64,000 nucleotides of DNA from Rubrivivax benzoatilyticus JA2 = ATCC BAA-35 (GCF_000190375.1 NZ_AEWG01000040.1:1-64000), one strand, 5' to 3'; positions 1 through 11,687 are shown, counted from the stretch's first letter. Translations and numbers: made by a program. The notes: generated by a model not told the origin, from the letters alone.

Positions 1-3000
1 CCGGCGGTCATTGTCACCGGCACGCCCGACGCGGCGGAAGCGCACGCCGCGGCATCGACTCGCCCGGCGTGCTGCTGCAGAGCGTCGGCGGCGGGGAGGC
101 AGCGGCGGTTACGCCGTCGCGGCGTCGGCGTCGGCCGGGCCGGTCGCCGGCTCGCTCAGCCTGGCGATCGGCGGCCGTGGCGCCGGTGGTGGGGACGGCG
201 GGCTCGTGACCGTCGGCCGCTTCGTCGACGACACGCCGGCGGTGTTCGACGCCGGCGACCGCCTCGTCGAGACCGGCTTCACCGGCTCGGTGACGACCGG
301 CGGCGAACGGTCGGCCGGCTTCATCGCGCAGAGCGTCGGCGGCGGCGGCGGCAACGGCGGCCTCGCCGTCGCGGCGGCCGCGTCGCTGTCCGAAGGCTTC
401 AGCGCCAGCGTCGGTGTCGCGCTCGGCGGAGGCGGTGCGGGCGGCGGCGACGGCGGCAAGGTGCGGGTCGGGCTGCTCGCCGACATCGACACCGACGGCG
501 CCAACGCCACCGGGCTGCTGGTGCAGTCGGTGGGCGGCGGCGGTGGCAACGGCGGTGGTGCGGTCAGCGCGACGCTGGCCGCGTCGGGCGAGCGGCGCGG
601 CCGGCGCCTCGGTCGCGCTCGGCGGCAGCGGCTCCGGTGGCGGTGCGGGCGGCGAGGTCGTGCTCGTCACCGCGCGCGACGCCGAGCGCGGCTCGGTGAC
701 GACCGGCGGCGAGAACTCGACCGCCATCCTCGCGCAGTCGGTGGGTGGCGGCGGCGGCAACGGCGGCTTCTCGGTCTCGGCGGCGCTGTCGGCGGCGGGC
801 TCCGGATCGGTGTCGGTCGGCTTCGGCCTCGGCGGCGACGGCGGTGGGGGCGGCGACGGCGGCGCGGTCAACGCGCGGCTGCAGTCGGACGTCACGACCA
901 CCGGCCTCAACTCGGGCGGCGTGCTCGTCCAGTCGGTCGGCGGCGGCGGCGGCAACGGCGGGCTCAACGTCAGCGCCGCCGGCGCCGCGGCCGCCACCGG
1001 CTCCGGCGGCCTCGCCGTCGGCCTCGGCGGCGACGGCGGCACCGGCGGCCGTGGTGGCCGGGTGACGGCCGACTACGACGGCACGCTGCAGACCTCGGGC
1101 GAGAACTCGGCCGGCGTCATCGTGCAGTCGGTGGGCGGCGGCGGCGGCAACGGCGGCGTCAACGTCAGCGGGGCGTTCGCCGCTGCCAAGGCCTCGGGCG
1201 CGCTGGCGGTCGGTGTCGGCGGCGCCGGCGGCGCCGGCAGCGTCGGCGGCGACGCCTCGAGCCAGGTCAGCGGCAGCGTCACGACCGGCGGCGACCGTTC
1301 GGCAGGCGTGCTGACGCAGAGCGTCGGCGGTGGTGGCGGCAGCGGCGGCATGAACGTCGCCGGCGGCGTCTCCGCGTCGCTGGACGGCGGCGGCGCGCTG
1401 GCGGTCGGGGTCGGCGGCTTCGGCGGCCAGGGCGGCGCCAGCGGCACCGCGACCAGCACCGTGCTGGCCGACGTCACGACACATGGCGAGCATTCGGCGG
1501 CCATCCTCACCCAGAGCCTGGGCGGCGGTGGCGGCAGCGGCGGCACCAACGTCGGCGTCGCGCTGAACCTGAGCAAGTCCTCCGGCGGCGCGCTCGGCGT
1601 CGGGGTCGGCGGTTTCGGCGGGGCCGGCGGCGATGCCGGTGACGTGCACGGCACCGTCGGCGGCGTGTCGGCGGACCCGCGGGTCGTCACCTTCGGCGCG
1701 GCGTCGACGGCGATCGTCGCGCAGTCGGTCGGCGGCGGGGGCGGCAACGGCGGCGTCAACGTCTCCGGCGCAGTGAACCTGACGGGCCAGTCCGGCGCCG
1801 CGATCGCGGTCGGCGTCGGCGGCTTCGGGGGCGGCGCCGGCGACGGCGGCGAGGTCACGCTGGACGTGCACGCCGATGTCTCGACCTGGGGCCGCGACTC
1901 GGCCGGCCTGCTGGCGCAGTCGGTCGGTGGCGGCGGCGGCGCCGGCGCGACCAACGTCAGCGGCGCGCTCGGCTTGACGCTGTCGTCCGGCGCGAGCAGC
2001 GGCTCGGTGTCGATCGGCGTCGGCGGCTTCGGCGGCGGTGGCGGCGCCGGTGATGCGGTCTTGCTGCACTACAGCGGCACGCTGGTCGCGAGGCCGTCGC
2101 TGGCGTTCGGGGGCGACCCGCGGTCCTGGGCCCTCGACACCGGCGGCGGCGCCAACGGCATCGTCGCCCAGAGCGTGGGCGGCGGCGGTGGTGACGGCGG
2201 CACCAACGTCGCCGGCGCTCTGCAGTACGGGCCGAGTGCCGCGGGCGGCAGCGGCTCGGGTTCCGGCTCCGGTTCGGGCTCGGGGTCGGGTGGCAGCGGC
2301 GTCTCCGGCGCGCTGGTGGTCGGTGTCGGCGGCTTCGGCGGCCGCGGCGGCGATGCCGGCGCGGTGACGCTGGACTTCACCGGCACCAGCAGCGTCAGCG
2401 CCTGGGGCGACGGCCGCTCGGCGGTGGTCGCCTCCAGCATCGGTGGTGGCGGCGGCAACGGCGGCCTGAACGTCAGCGGCGGTATCACCTCCGGCGCGCC
2501 GATCGTCGTCGGCGTCGGCGGTTTCGGCGGCAACGGCGGCGCCGGGGCTGCGGTCACGGTCGAGGCCGGCAATGCCGCCTTGAACCGGACCGCCGACCTG
2601 GCCATCGGCGCCAACGCCGGCAACACGCTGCATGGCGCCGGCCTGCTCGCGCAGAGCATCGGCGGCGGTGGCGGCAACGGCGGCCTGAACGTCAGCGGCG
2701 GGCTGCGCACCGCCGAGGGCAGCAAGGCACCGTCGGTCACCGTCGGTGTCGGCGGCTTCGGCGGCGACGGCTCCGGCAGCGGCGACGTCACGGTCACGCA
2801 GCACGGCCGCATCACCGCCAGCGGCGGTTACACCCACGGGGTGTTCGCGCAGAGCGTCGCCGGCGGCGGCGGCAACGGCGGCCTGGACGTCGCCGGCGCG
2901 GCCGGGCGTGCGGCCGGCGAGGGCGGCGGCGGCATGAGCGACCTGGCCATCGTCGCCGGCGTCGGCGGCTTCGGCGGCGACGGCGCCGCGGCCGGCGCGG

Positions 3001-6000
3001 TGACGGTCGGCTCCACCGGCGAGATCACGACGCTCGGCGACCATGCCCGCGGCATCTTCGTGCAGAGCATCGGCGGCGGTGGCGGCAACGCCGGGCTGAA
3101 CGTCACCGGCGTGTCGACACGCAACGGTTCGCCGCTCAGCGTCGGCATCGGCGGCGGCGGCGGCGCCGGCAACGACGCCGGCAGCGTGACCGTCGTGCGC
3201 GGCCTCGAGGACGCCGACGGCCGGGTGCTCGCGGCCGCGGGCCGCATCCTGACCGAGGGGCGCGGCGCCTACGGCATCGAGGCCTCGAGCATCGGCGGCG
3301 GCGGTGGCGACGCGGCGATGAACCTCGTCATCACCCAGCAGCGTTCAGGCGACCCCGCCGACGACGGCAAGACGCTGTTCGACGAGGCCGGCCACCCCGG
3401 CGTCGACGACGCGGTCTGGGAGCGCTTCAGCGGCATGCTCGACCAGATCGGCGCCGTGCAGGATGCGATCGCGCCGGACGAGGAGGCCGGCGGTGGCAGC
3501 AGCGGCGGCAGCGGCAGCGAAGGCGGCAGCCGACGCTTTGCCGCGCAGGTGGCGATCGGCGGCGCCGGCGGCGCCGCCGGCGACGGCAAGGCCGTCACGG
3601 TGCGCCACCACGGCGACATCGCCACGCTGCTGATCGACAGCCACGCGATCCTGGCGCAGTCGATCGGCGGTGGCGGCGGCAATGCCAACGTCAACCTGAG
3701 CCAGCTCGTGGCCGGCGACGACGACGAGACGCTGGGCCTGAGCTTCTCGCTGGGCGGCAGCCCGGGCGACGGCGGCGACGGCGGCCGGGTCGCGGTGCTG
3801 CACGACGGCACGATCGAGACCTGGGGCGGACGCTCGATCGGCGTTCTCGCGCAGAGCGTCGGCGGCGGCGGCGGCAACGCCAGCGCCGATTCCAGCGAGT
3901 CCCAGGCCGGCGGCGGCCGGCTGGCGGTGACGCTCGGCCGCATCGGCGGCAGCGGTGGCAGCGGCGGCGAAGTCGAGCTGGTCTCGCGCGGCACCGTGTT
4001 CACGCATGGCCGCGAGGCCTACGGGCTGCTCGCGCAATCCATCGGCAACGGCGGCGGCAACAGCTCCAGCACCTCGGTGGCGCTGACGCTGCCCGAGGGC
4101 GAGGACGGCGCCGACCGCTCGGCGCAGGTCGTCGTCGGGCTCGAAGGCGGGCAGGGCGGTGCGGCGTCGCGGGTCCGGGTGGACGTAGTCGGCACCGTGG
4201 CGACGCTCGGGGCCGGTGCACATGCGGTCTTCGCGCAGTCGGTCGGCGGTGGCGGCGGCAACGGCTCCGACGCCTCGGCCGCGGCGGCGACGCTGGCCCT
4301 GGCGATCGGCGGGCGTGGCGGCCACGGCGGTGCCGGCGGCCAGGTGGCCGTCACCAGCGACGCGCTGGTCTACACCGCCGGGCCGCGTGCGTACGGCATC
4401 CTCGCGCAGTCCGTCGGCGGGGCCGGCGGCACCGGCGGCATGGCGACGACGGCCGGCGCGCCGGCCAAGGGCGGCAGCGTGCAGCTCGACCTCGGCGGCG
4501 ACGGCGGCACCGGCATGGACGGCAAGGCCGTCGCCGTGATCACCCGCGGCCAGGTCGTCACCGAGGGCGAGGGCTCGCACGGCGTGCTGGCGCAGAGCAT
4601 CGGCGGCGGCGGCGGCGAGGCCGGCATGACGGTCAACGGTGTCGTCGCCGACGAAGAGGACGAGTCGCTGCGCCTGGGCGTGGCGATCGGCGGCACCGGC
4701 GGCTCCGCCGGTCTCGGTGGCGCGGTGACGGTCACCAACGCCGGCAGCGTGCTGACGCGCGGCGACGACGCGGTCGGGCTGTTCGCGCAGTCCGTCGGCG
4801 GCGGCGGCGGCAACGCCCGCCAGGTCGTCAGCGGCACGATCTCCGGCCAGGGCTCGGGCGGCAGCGTCGACCTCGGGCTCGGCGGCAGCGGCGGCAACGC
4901 CGGCGACGGCGGGCTCGTGAAGGTCTGCAATCCGGCCTGCGCGCCCGCGGCCGGCGTCCTGGCCGCGTTGCCGGACCCCGGCGACATCCCGGCGGCGCCG
5001 TCGATCACGACCTACGGCGACGCCTCGCACGGCATCCTGGCGATGAGCGTCGGCGGCGGTGGCGGCACCGGCAGCACGACGCTGAGCGCGCGTGCCGAGC
5101 AGGCCGGCGGCGGCGACGCCAAGACGCTGGCGCTGAACCTGGGCGGCAGCGGCGGCGCCGGCGGCACCGGCGGCGACGTTGTCGTCGACAACGGCGGCGC
5201 GATCAGCACCTGGGGCGCCAAGGCCCACGGCATCGTCGCGCTGTCGATCGGCGGCGGCGGCGGCCACGGCGGGCTGGCGGTGTCGGGCGACGTGGCCATC
5301 GGCGACTTCGGCGAGACGACGCCGGGGGCGGCGACCGCAGGCCTCGCGCTCGGCGGCCGCGGCGGCGCCGGCGACCGCGCCGGCAGCGTGACCGTGACGA
5401 ACACCGGCAGCATCGCCGTGCACGGCCCCCGCTCCGACGGCATCGATGCCCAGAGCGTCGGCGGCGGCGGCGGCGACGGCGGGCTGGCGTTGACGCCGTC
5501 CTTCGACCTGCGCCGCAACCCGGTCGGCAGCGCGGCCTCGCTGCTGCACGTCGGCCTCGGCGGCAGCGGCGGCCAGGGGGCCGACGGCGGCGACGTCACG
5601 GTGCGCCACAGCGGCAGCATCCTCGTCGCCGGCGACGGCGGCTACGGCATCTACGCCCAGAGCGTCGCCGGCGGCGGCGGCAAGGTCGGCAGCGCGATCA
5701 CCAGCCCGATCTGGATGGTCGCCGACCTCGCGCTCGACGCGCTGCTCGGCAGCCGCGACGGCACGTCCGGCCGGGCTGGCACGGTCAGCGTCGAGAGCCG
5801 CGGCGACATCGTCGTCACCGGCCGGCGCAGCCGCGCGCTGTTCTGGCAGGCGGTCGAAGGCGGGGGCGGCGACCTCGACCTGTTCCTCGATGCGAGCCGC
5901 CACGCGATGCCGGCCACCGCGCCGGGCGACGGCGAACCCGGCGGCAGCGCGGGCGGCGCCGACACCGCGATCGCGGCGCTGGCCGCCTTCATCGGGCTCG

Positions 6001-8741
6001 GCGGCGACGAGGTCGCCGGCAGCGGCCCGGCGGCGACCTCCGCGCTGACGGCGCGCCATGACGGCCGCCTGCTGTCGCTGGGGGGCGAGTCCGGCGCGAT
6101 GCTGGTGCAGAACGTCGCCGGCGGCGGCGGCAACGCCGACCTGCACTACGTGCTCGACCCGCAGGGCAGCCTGGACTTCGGCAGCCGGCTCGGCGGCCGG
6201 TCCTCGCAGGACACGGCGGCCGGCAGCCTGCTGCTGGGGCGCGACGGCGACCTGGCGACCGCCGGCGCGCAGTCGCCGGGCGTGCTGCTGCAGTCGGTGG
6301 GTGGCGGCGGCGGCAGCCTGGAGCTGGTGCTCGAGCGCCAGGCGGCGGCGCCGGCGGCGGCAGGTGCGGCGGTGGCCGGCTCGGCGCAGGGCACGATCGA
6401 ACTCGGCGCGACCGGCGGCAGCGGTCATGACGGCGGCTCGGTGTCGCTGGCGGCCACTGGCAACGTCACGACGCTCGGCGACCGCTCGCCCGGCCTGCTG
6501 CTGCAGAGCATCGGCGGCGGTGGCGGTCAGGCCGGCCTCGGCGGGCTGGACGCGCTGACGCTGCGCTTCGGCGCCGGCGGCAGCGAAGGCAGCGCCGGCG
6601 CCGTCACGCTGGACAACCAGGGTGATGTCCTGAGCACCGGCGTGCTGTCTCACGGGATCGTGCTGCAGTCGATCGGCGGCGGTGGCGGCTTCGTGCTGTC
6701 GGACCTGGCGCCGGCCGCGGTCGCGGTGCAGGCCGACGGCCGCAATGCCGGCGATGCCGGCAGCGTGACGCTGGACCAGCGCGGCACGGTGCAGGTCGGC
6801 GGCGAACGGGCCGTGGCCGTCTTCGTGCAGAGCCTGGGCGGCGGCGGCGGGGCGGTCGACCGGGTCTTCGCCGACACGGCCGGCGGTGCCGGCCGCGGCG
6901 CCGGCATCGAGCTGACGCTCGCCGGCGACGTGTTCGCCACCGGCCGTGACGGGGTCGGGGTCTTCGCCCAGTCGCGCGGCGCCGACGGCCGGGGCGACAT
7001 CACCGTGCGACTGACCGGCAGCACGCTGGCCTTCGGCCCGGGCGGCACCGGCGTCTGGCTCTCCGGCGGCGCGGCCAACTGGCTCGACAACCGGGCGGTG
7101 CTGCAGGGGGCCGACGGTGTTGCCGGCCGGGCGGTCGTCGGCGAGGAAGGCGACGACCGGGTCGAGAACCACGGCGCCGTGGTCGGCGACGTCGACCTCG
7201 GCAGCGGCGCCAACGGCTTCGAGAACCTGGCCGGGGCCGCGTTCGCCAGCGGCCGGCGTGTCGTGCTGGGCCAGGGCAACGAGCTGCTCAACGCCGGCTT
7301 CCTGCTGCCCGGCCTGCCGGGCACGGTGCAGCGCACCGCGCTCAGCGGCGACTTGCGCCAGACCGCCACCGGCACGCTGCTGGCCGACGTCGACCTCGTC
7401 GACGACACCCTCGACGGGCTCGACGTGGAAGGCGGCGCCGAGCTCGCCGGCCGGGTCGTGCTGACGCCGCTGCACACGGCGTCGGTGATGCCTGGCGTGC
7501 GCGATCTGGTGCTGGTCTCGGCCAGCGACGGCGTCAGCTCCAGCGCCACGCTGGACGCGCCGCAGACCGCGGTGGCGCGTTACGAGCTGCTGCCGGCCGG
7601 CGGCGGCGAGCTGGCGGTGCGTTTCTCGGTGGACTTCGCGCCCGACGGCCTGAACCGCAACGGCCGGGCGGTCGGCGAGCACTTCAACGCCATCCAGCGG
7701 GCCGGCGGCTCCACGGCGCTGGCGCCGGTCGTCGAGACGATCTTCGCGCTGCCGCAGGTGTCGCAGCTGGCCGGCGCGTATGCCGGCTTCAGCCCCGAGG
7801 TCTACGCCGCCTGGCAGGCCCGGCTGTCGGCCTCCACGCAGCGTTTCGGCGACGGGCTGTTCAGCTGCCGCGTGCGCGACGGCGAGCACCGCTTCTCCGC
7901 CGAGGGCGACTGCAGCTGGGCCCGCGTGGCCTACGGCGACTTCCGCACCGACGCCACGCGCGAGCACATCGGGCTGGACGGCGGTTCGTGGACGCTGTCG
8001 GCCGGCGAGCAGCGGCGCCTGGGTTCGGGCTGGCACTTCGGCCTGGGTTTCGGCTTCGTGCGCGAGCACGCGCGCTCCGACGACGGCCACGCCAGCGCCA
8101 GCGGCGTGGCGGCGATGGCCGGCGCGGTGCTCAAGCGCGAGTACGGCCCGACGCGGCTGGGTGTCTCGCTGAGCGCCGGCGCCGCCAGCCAGGACGCGAC
8201 GCGGGTGGTCGCCTTCCCCGAGGCGGACACGCAGGCGCGTGGCACGCAGGACACGCGGTTCGTCGCGCTGCACGCCCGCGTCAGCGAGGACCAGGCCTGG
8301 GGCGGCGGCTACCTGCGCCCGAGCCTGGACCTCGGCGTCGCGCGCTTCTGGCGCGGCGCCTTCCACGAACGCGGCGCCGGTGCACTGGACCTGGCCGCGG
8401 CCAGCCGCCGCGACGACGAGCTGACGCTGCAGATCGGCCTGGAGTACGGCACCGAGTTCGAGCTGGCCGGCGGTGCGCGGCTGCGGCCGGCGCTCGGCCT
8501 GGGCGTGCTGCAGTACCTGGGTGGCGCCGACTGGGCGCTGCGAGCACGCCTGGACGGCGCGCCGCAAGGCGCCGGCAGCTTCACGACCCAGGCCTGGCGG
8601 CCCGACCGCTTCGTGCTGGTCGACCTGGGCGTGGACCTGCTGCAAGACGGCGGCTCGGTGCTGAGACTGGCGTACAGCGGCCAGCGGGCGAGCGACGGCC
8701 GGGTCGACAGCCTGGCGCTGCGCTTCTCGATGCCGTTCTGA
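1..8741 (+). CDS. giant glycine-rich autotransporter (type Va), 5' end missing and frameshifted
   Basis: This is the 3' part of an enormous surface protein secreted through its own C-terminal beta-barrel. The passenger is about 31 intact repeats of roughly 75-90 residues, each with a core like GxLAQSVGGGGGNGG followed by a segment ending in a GGxGGxGG turn, plus about three more in the disrupted 5' part. The repeats suggest a long beta-helical stalk. Near 2260-2310 there is a pure Ser-Gly tract. The last ~290 residues (from about 7860) form the barrel, start with a Cys pair, and end in a terminal Phe (RFSMPF), as outer-membrane barrels do. The gene starts before the window. One reading frame is continuous only from about 590: the repeat coding moves between frames near 95-100 and again near 585-592, so the 5' part is either mutated or contains sequencing errors. 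An upstream signal peptide is expected but not visible. The ligand is unknown; adhesion or biofilm roles are typical of the family. Confidence 0.85.
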
Positions 8742-8917
8742 GACCGCCGCGGGGCTCCGGCGACCGTCGCCGGAGCCTCCCGGCGGCCCTCGGCGACCGG
8801 GCCGGCGCGGTGCGCCCGCCCGGCTGTGGTGCCGCGCCCACGCCCATCGCGGTGCATTGCGGGAAAACCCCTGGAGCCGTCACCTCGCTGTCACACAATC
8901 ACGCCGGACCGCAGACT

Positions 8918-8926
8918 TGTATACAC
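8918..8926. promoter_or_regulatory. candidate GntR-type operator upstream of the porin
   Basis: TGTATACAC, with the perfect 8-bp palindrome TGTATACA, lies 70 bases before the porin start. The same nine bases occur in the hiuH/gntR promoter at 30578-30586. Such AT-rich palindromes stand out in this GC-rich DNA and resemble FadR-subfamily GntR operators. Binding is inferred. Confidence 0.4.
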
Positions 8927-8995
8927 CTGCGGCATAACGCTTGCTTCGTGACAAGTCGTTAGATCTTCCTGTTCACCACCCTCCCAGGAGTTTCC

Positions 8996-10036
8996 ATGTC
9001 TCGTTCGCTGAAGGCGGTGGCCGGCGCTGCCGCCCTGCTGTGTGTCGGTCTGGCCCACGCCCAGTCCAACGTCAACATCTACGGTCTGATGGACGCTGCC
9101 GTCGGCAGCTTCCAGATGGCCGGTGCCGACTCGACCACCAAGGTCCAGAGCGGCAACATGACCACGTCGTTCATCGGCTTCAACGGCAGCGAAGACCTGG
9201 GCAACGGCCTGAAGGTCACGTTCGCGATCGAGCACTTCCTGCAGGCCGACGCCGGCACCGCCGGCCGTTTCGTCGGTGACCGCTTCTGGGCGCGCAACGC
9301 CTACGTCGGCCTGGCCACGAACTACGGCGAGTACCAGTTCGGCCGCACGACGACGACGATGTTCGTCTCGACGCTGATGTTCAACGCGCTGGGTGACTCG
9401 TTCGCCTTCTCGCCGAGCATCCTGCAGGTGCTGACGCCGCAGACCGGCAACCGTCCGGCCGGCGCGCAGATGCTGTCCTGGTACGGCGACACCGGCTGGG
9501 CCAACTCGGTGCTGTTCAAGAGCAAGAGCTGGAACGGCCTGAGCGTCAACATCCAGGCCAACGCCGGTGAAGACGCGGCGAACTCCTTCGGCAACAACAT
9601 CGGCGGCAACGTGCTGTACATGAACGGCCCGCTGGCCGCGACGGTGTCGTACTCGAAGGTCAAGAACGACGTCATCGGCGCCCCGGCCGGCTTCGAAGAC
9701 CAGGAGACCAAGCAGGTCGGCGCCTGGTACGACTTCGGCGTCGTCAAGGTCTTCGGCCAGTACACCGCGGTCGACACCACCGCGACGGTCGACACCGGCA
9801 CCGACATCTGGGGCCTGGGCGCCTCGATCCCGCTGGCCGGCGGCAAGGTCCTGGCCCAGTACGGCCACGCCAAGGAAGACGGCAACGCGGTCGAGAAGAC
9901 CAACAAGACCTTCACGCTGGGCTACGACTACAACCTGTCCAAGCGCACCGACGTCTACGCGATCTACATGCAAGACAAGGTGACCGGCGCCGACACCGGC
10001 GACACCTTCGCCGTCGGCATCCGCCACAAGTTCTAA
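8996..10036 (+). CDS. general porin (Gram-negative porin, betaproteobacterial type)
   Basis: The protein is a 346-residue trimeric outer-membrane porin for passive uptake of small solutes. It has a classic signal peptide (residues 1-22, ending AHAQ), then SNVNIYGLMDAAVG, the typical first strand of betaproteobacterial porins, and it ends in IRHKF with the terminal Phe needed for barrel assembly. A good ribosome site, AGGAG, lies six bases before the ATG. The gene is alone in its unit: a strong terminator follows at 10075. Its codon use is strongly biased, which suggests high expression. The upstream TGTATACAC motif, shared with the urate-pathway regulator promoter, suggests it may serve purine uptake, but substrate cannot be read from the sequence. 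Confidence 0.93.
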   Translation: MSRSLKAVAGAAALLCVGLAHAQSNVNIYGLMDAAVGSFQMAGADSTTKVQSGNMTTSFIGFNGSEDLGNGLKVTFAIEHFLQADAGTAGRFVGDRFWARNAYVGLATNYGEYQFGRTTTTMFVSTLMFNALGDSFAFSPSILQVLTPQTGNRPAGAQMLSWYGDTGWANSVLFKSKSWNGLSVNIQANAGEDAANSFGNNIGGNVLYMNGPLAATVSYSKVKNDVIGAPAGFEDQETKQVGAWYDFGVVKVFGQYTAVDTTATVDTGTDIWGLGASIPLAGGKVLAQYGHAKEDGNAVEKTNKTFTLGYDYNLSKRTDVYAIYMQDKVTGADTGDTFAVGIRHKF

Positions 10037-10074
10037 AACCCTGGCGGGGGCGCCCGCCACGGTACCTCAGCTTT

Positions 10075-10103
10075 AGCGGCACCCTCGGGTGCCGCTTTTT
10101 TTT
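10075..10103 (+). terminator. Rho-independent terminator of the porin gene
   Basis: AGCGGCACC and GGTGCCGCT form a 9-bp stem with a tight loop and are followed directly by eight T residues. It lies 39 bases after the porin stop codon. This is a textbook intrinsic terminator on the plus strand. Confidence 0.93.
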
Positions 10104-10111
10104 CGCCCGCG

Positions 10112-10379
10112 CGAACAACGAAAAGGCCACCGTGCGCGAACCACGGTGGCCTTTGCATTTGTCCCCCCTGGGGACAGACCGCCGCAGGCGGTCAGGGCCG
10201 CCCGAACAAAGAAATGGCCACCGTGCGCGAACCACGGTGGCCTTTGCATTTGTCCCCCTGGGGACAGACCGCCGCAGGCGGTCAGGGCCGCCCGAACAAA
10301 GAAAAGACCACCGTGCGCGAACCACGGTGGCCTTTGCATTTGTCCCCCCCTGGGGACAGACCGCCGCAGGCGGTCAGGG
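10112..10379. repeat. three tandem copies of a ~90-bp unit, each with three hairpins
   Basis: Copies start at 10112, 10203 and 10293 (periods 91 and 90). Each unit carries an inverted repeat GGCCACCGTG/CACGGTGGCC (13-bp arms with flanking A and T in copy 1), a GTCCCC/GGGGAC hairpin, and GACCGCC/GGCGGTC. Copies differ by a few substitutions and by length of a C run. The array fills the gap between the convergent porin and BMP-operon genes. It has no coding potential that I can support. It could act as a transcription barrier or be a REP-like expansion. Confidence 0.85.
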
Positions 10380-10398
10380 GAGCGGCGGTGTTAACGCG

Positions 10399-10465
10399 CC
10401 TGACCGGATCCGGGTCCCCCGGTCCGGTCAGGTTGCCCCCCTCGGGGGGCGGCCGCCAGGCGGCC
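10399..10465. repeat. cluster of three further hairpins 3' of the BMP operon
   Basis: Three palindromes follow each other: CCTGACCGG/CCGGTCAGG (10399-10432), GCCCCCC/GGGGGGC (10435-10450) and GGCCGCC/GGCGGCC (10451-10465). They start nine bases after the stop codon of the minus-strand BMP gene and may end that transcript, although no T-run follows. Together with the tandem array this accounts for the whole gene-free gap from 10104 to 10473. Confidence 0.6.
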
Positions 10466-10473
10466 GGGGGCTC

Positions 10474-11640
10474 TCACTTCCCCGTCGGAACCTTACCCTC
10501 GACGCCCTTGACGAAGAAGTTGATGCCGCCCAGGAACTGGTCGTCGGCCACCTCGCCGGCCTTCAGCACTTCCTTGCCGGCGTTGGTGACGATCGGGCCC
10601 TTCCAGATCGCGAAGCTGCCGTCCTTCAGGCCGGCCTTGACTTCGTCGATCTTGGTCTTGGTCTCGGCCGGCACCTTGTCGCTGATCGAGACGATGTCGA
10701 TCGCGCCTTCCTTGACGCCCCACCAGGTGGCGCTGCCGCCGGTCCAGGTGCCTTCCAGCGCTTCCTTGGTGGCCTTGATGTAGTACGGCGACCAGTCGAT
10801 GATCGCCGAGGCCAGGTGCGCTTCCGGCGCGTAGGCCGTCATGTCGCTGTCCCAGCCGAAGGCGAACTTCTTGTTCTTCGCGGCGGTCTGCAGCACGGCC
10901 GACGAGTCGGTGTTCTGGAACAGGATGTCGGCGCCGCCGTTGATCAGGCTTTGCGCGGCTTCGGTCTCCTTGGGCGGGTTGAACCACTCGTTGACCCAGA
11001 CCACCTTGGTCTTGATCTTCGGGTTCACGCTCTGCGCACCCAGCGTGAAGCTGTTGATGTTGCGGATGACCTCGGGGATGGGGATCGAGCCGACGACGCC
11101 CAGCGTGTTGCTCTTGGTCATCGAGCCGGCGATCACGCCGGCCATGTACGCGCCCTCGTAGGTGCGGCTGTCGTAGGTGCGGATGTTCTCGCCCTGCTTG
11201 TAGCCGGTGGCGTGCTCGAACTTCACGTCCTTGGCGTCGGCGGCGACCTTCTGGATCGGCTCCATGTAGCCGAAGGTCGTGCCGAAGACCAGCTTGTTGC
11301 CCTGGCCGATCAGGTCGCGGAACACACGCTCGGCGTCGGCGGCCTCGGGCACCTTCTCGACGAAGGTGGTGACGATCTTGTCGCCGAACTCGGCTTCGAG
11401 CTTCTTGCGCGCGTTGTCGTGGGCGAAGGTCCAGCCGCCGTCACCCACCGGGCCGACGTAGGCGAACGCGATCTTCAGCGGTTCGGGCTTGGCCGCAGCG
11501 GCCGAGGCCGGCGCCGACGCCGGTTCGGCCGTCGGTTGCGCCGCTTCTTCCTTCTTGCCGCAGCCGACGAGGGCGGCGGCCGCCGCGAGCGTGGACCAGC
11601 CGGCCAGCTTCAGCAGCGAGCGCTTCGATTCGAAAGACAT
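10474..11640 (-). CDS. BMP-family ABC transporter substrate-binding lipoprotein
   Basis: This 388-residue protein is the periplasmic binding component of a nucleoside/purine importer (PnrA/BmpA/YufN family). It begins MSFESKRSLLKL and has a lipobox LVGC ending at Cys27, followed by a charged, Ala-rich linker and the family start KIAFAYVGPVGDGGWTFAHD. I chose the ATG at 11640 because it gives the lipoprotein signal and has GGAG upstream. It is the last gene of a minus-strand unit guaD, ATPase, permease, permease, binding protein, which strongly suggests purine base or nucleoside import. The exact substrate (guanine, guanosine, xanthine or hypoxanthine) is inferred only. Confidence 0.92.
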   Translation of the reverse strand: MSFESKRSLLKLAGWSTLAAAAALVGCGKKEEAAQPTAEPASAPASAAAAKPEPLKIAFAYVGPVGDGGWTFAHDNARKKLEAEFGDKIVTTFVEKVPEAADAERVFRDLIGQGNKLVFGTTFGYMEPIQKVAADAKDVKFEHATGYKQGENIRTYDSRTYEGAYMAGVIAGSMTKSNTLGVVGSIPIPEVIRNINSFTLGAQSVNPKIKTKVVWVNEWFNPPKETEAAQSLINGGADILFQNTDSSAVLQTAAKNKKFAFGWDSDMTAYAPEAHLASAIIDWSPYYIKATKEALEGTWTGGSATWWGVKEGAIDIVSISDKVPAETKTKIDEVKAGLKDGSFAIWKGPIVTNAGKEVLKAGEVADDQFLGGINFFVKGVEGKVPTGK

Positions 11641-11687
11641 CGGTCTTTTCTCCAGGGGGTGACGAAAGAGGAAATTATTGGCCCGGC

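Noticed and set aside
3345-8645. Very long minus-strand open frame opposite the autotransporter
   Set aside because: Its Arg/Ala/Gly-rich text is only the antisense shadow of high-GC repeats on the plus strand, with no domain pattern.
8742-8995. C-terminal extension or small gene between the autotransporter and the porin
   Set aside because: The autotransporter ends correctly in Phe, and the gap reads as promoter DNA.
10112-10379. Possible CRISPR array
   Set aside because: Units are repeated over their full 90 bases with no unique spacers, and no cas gene is near.
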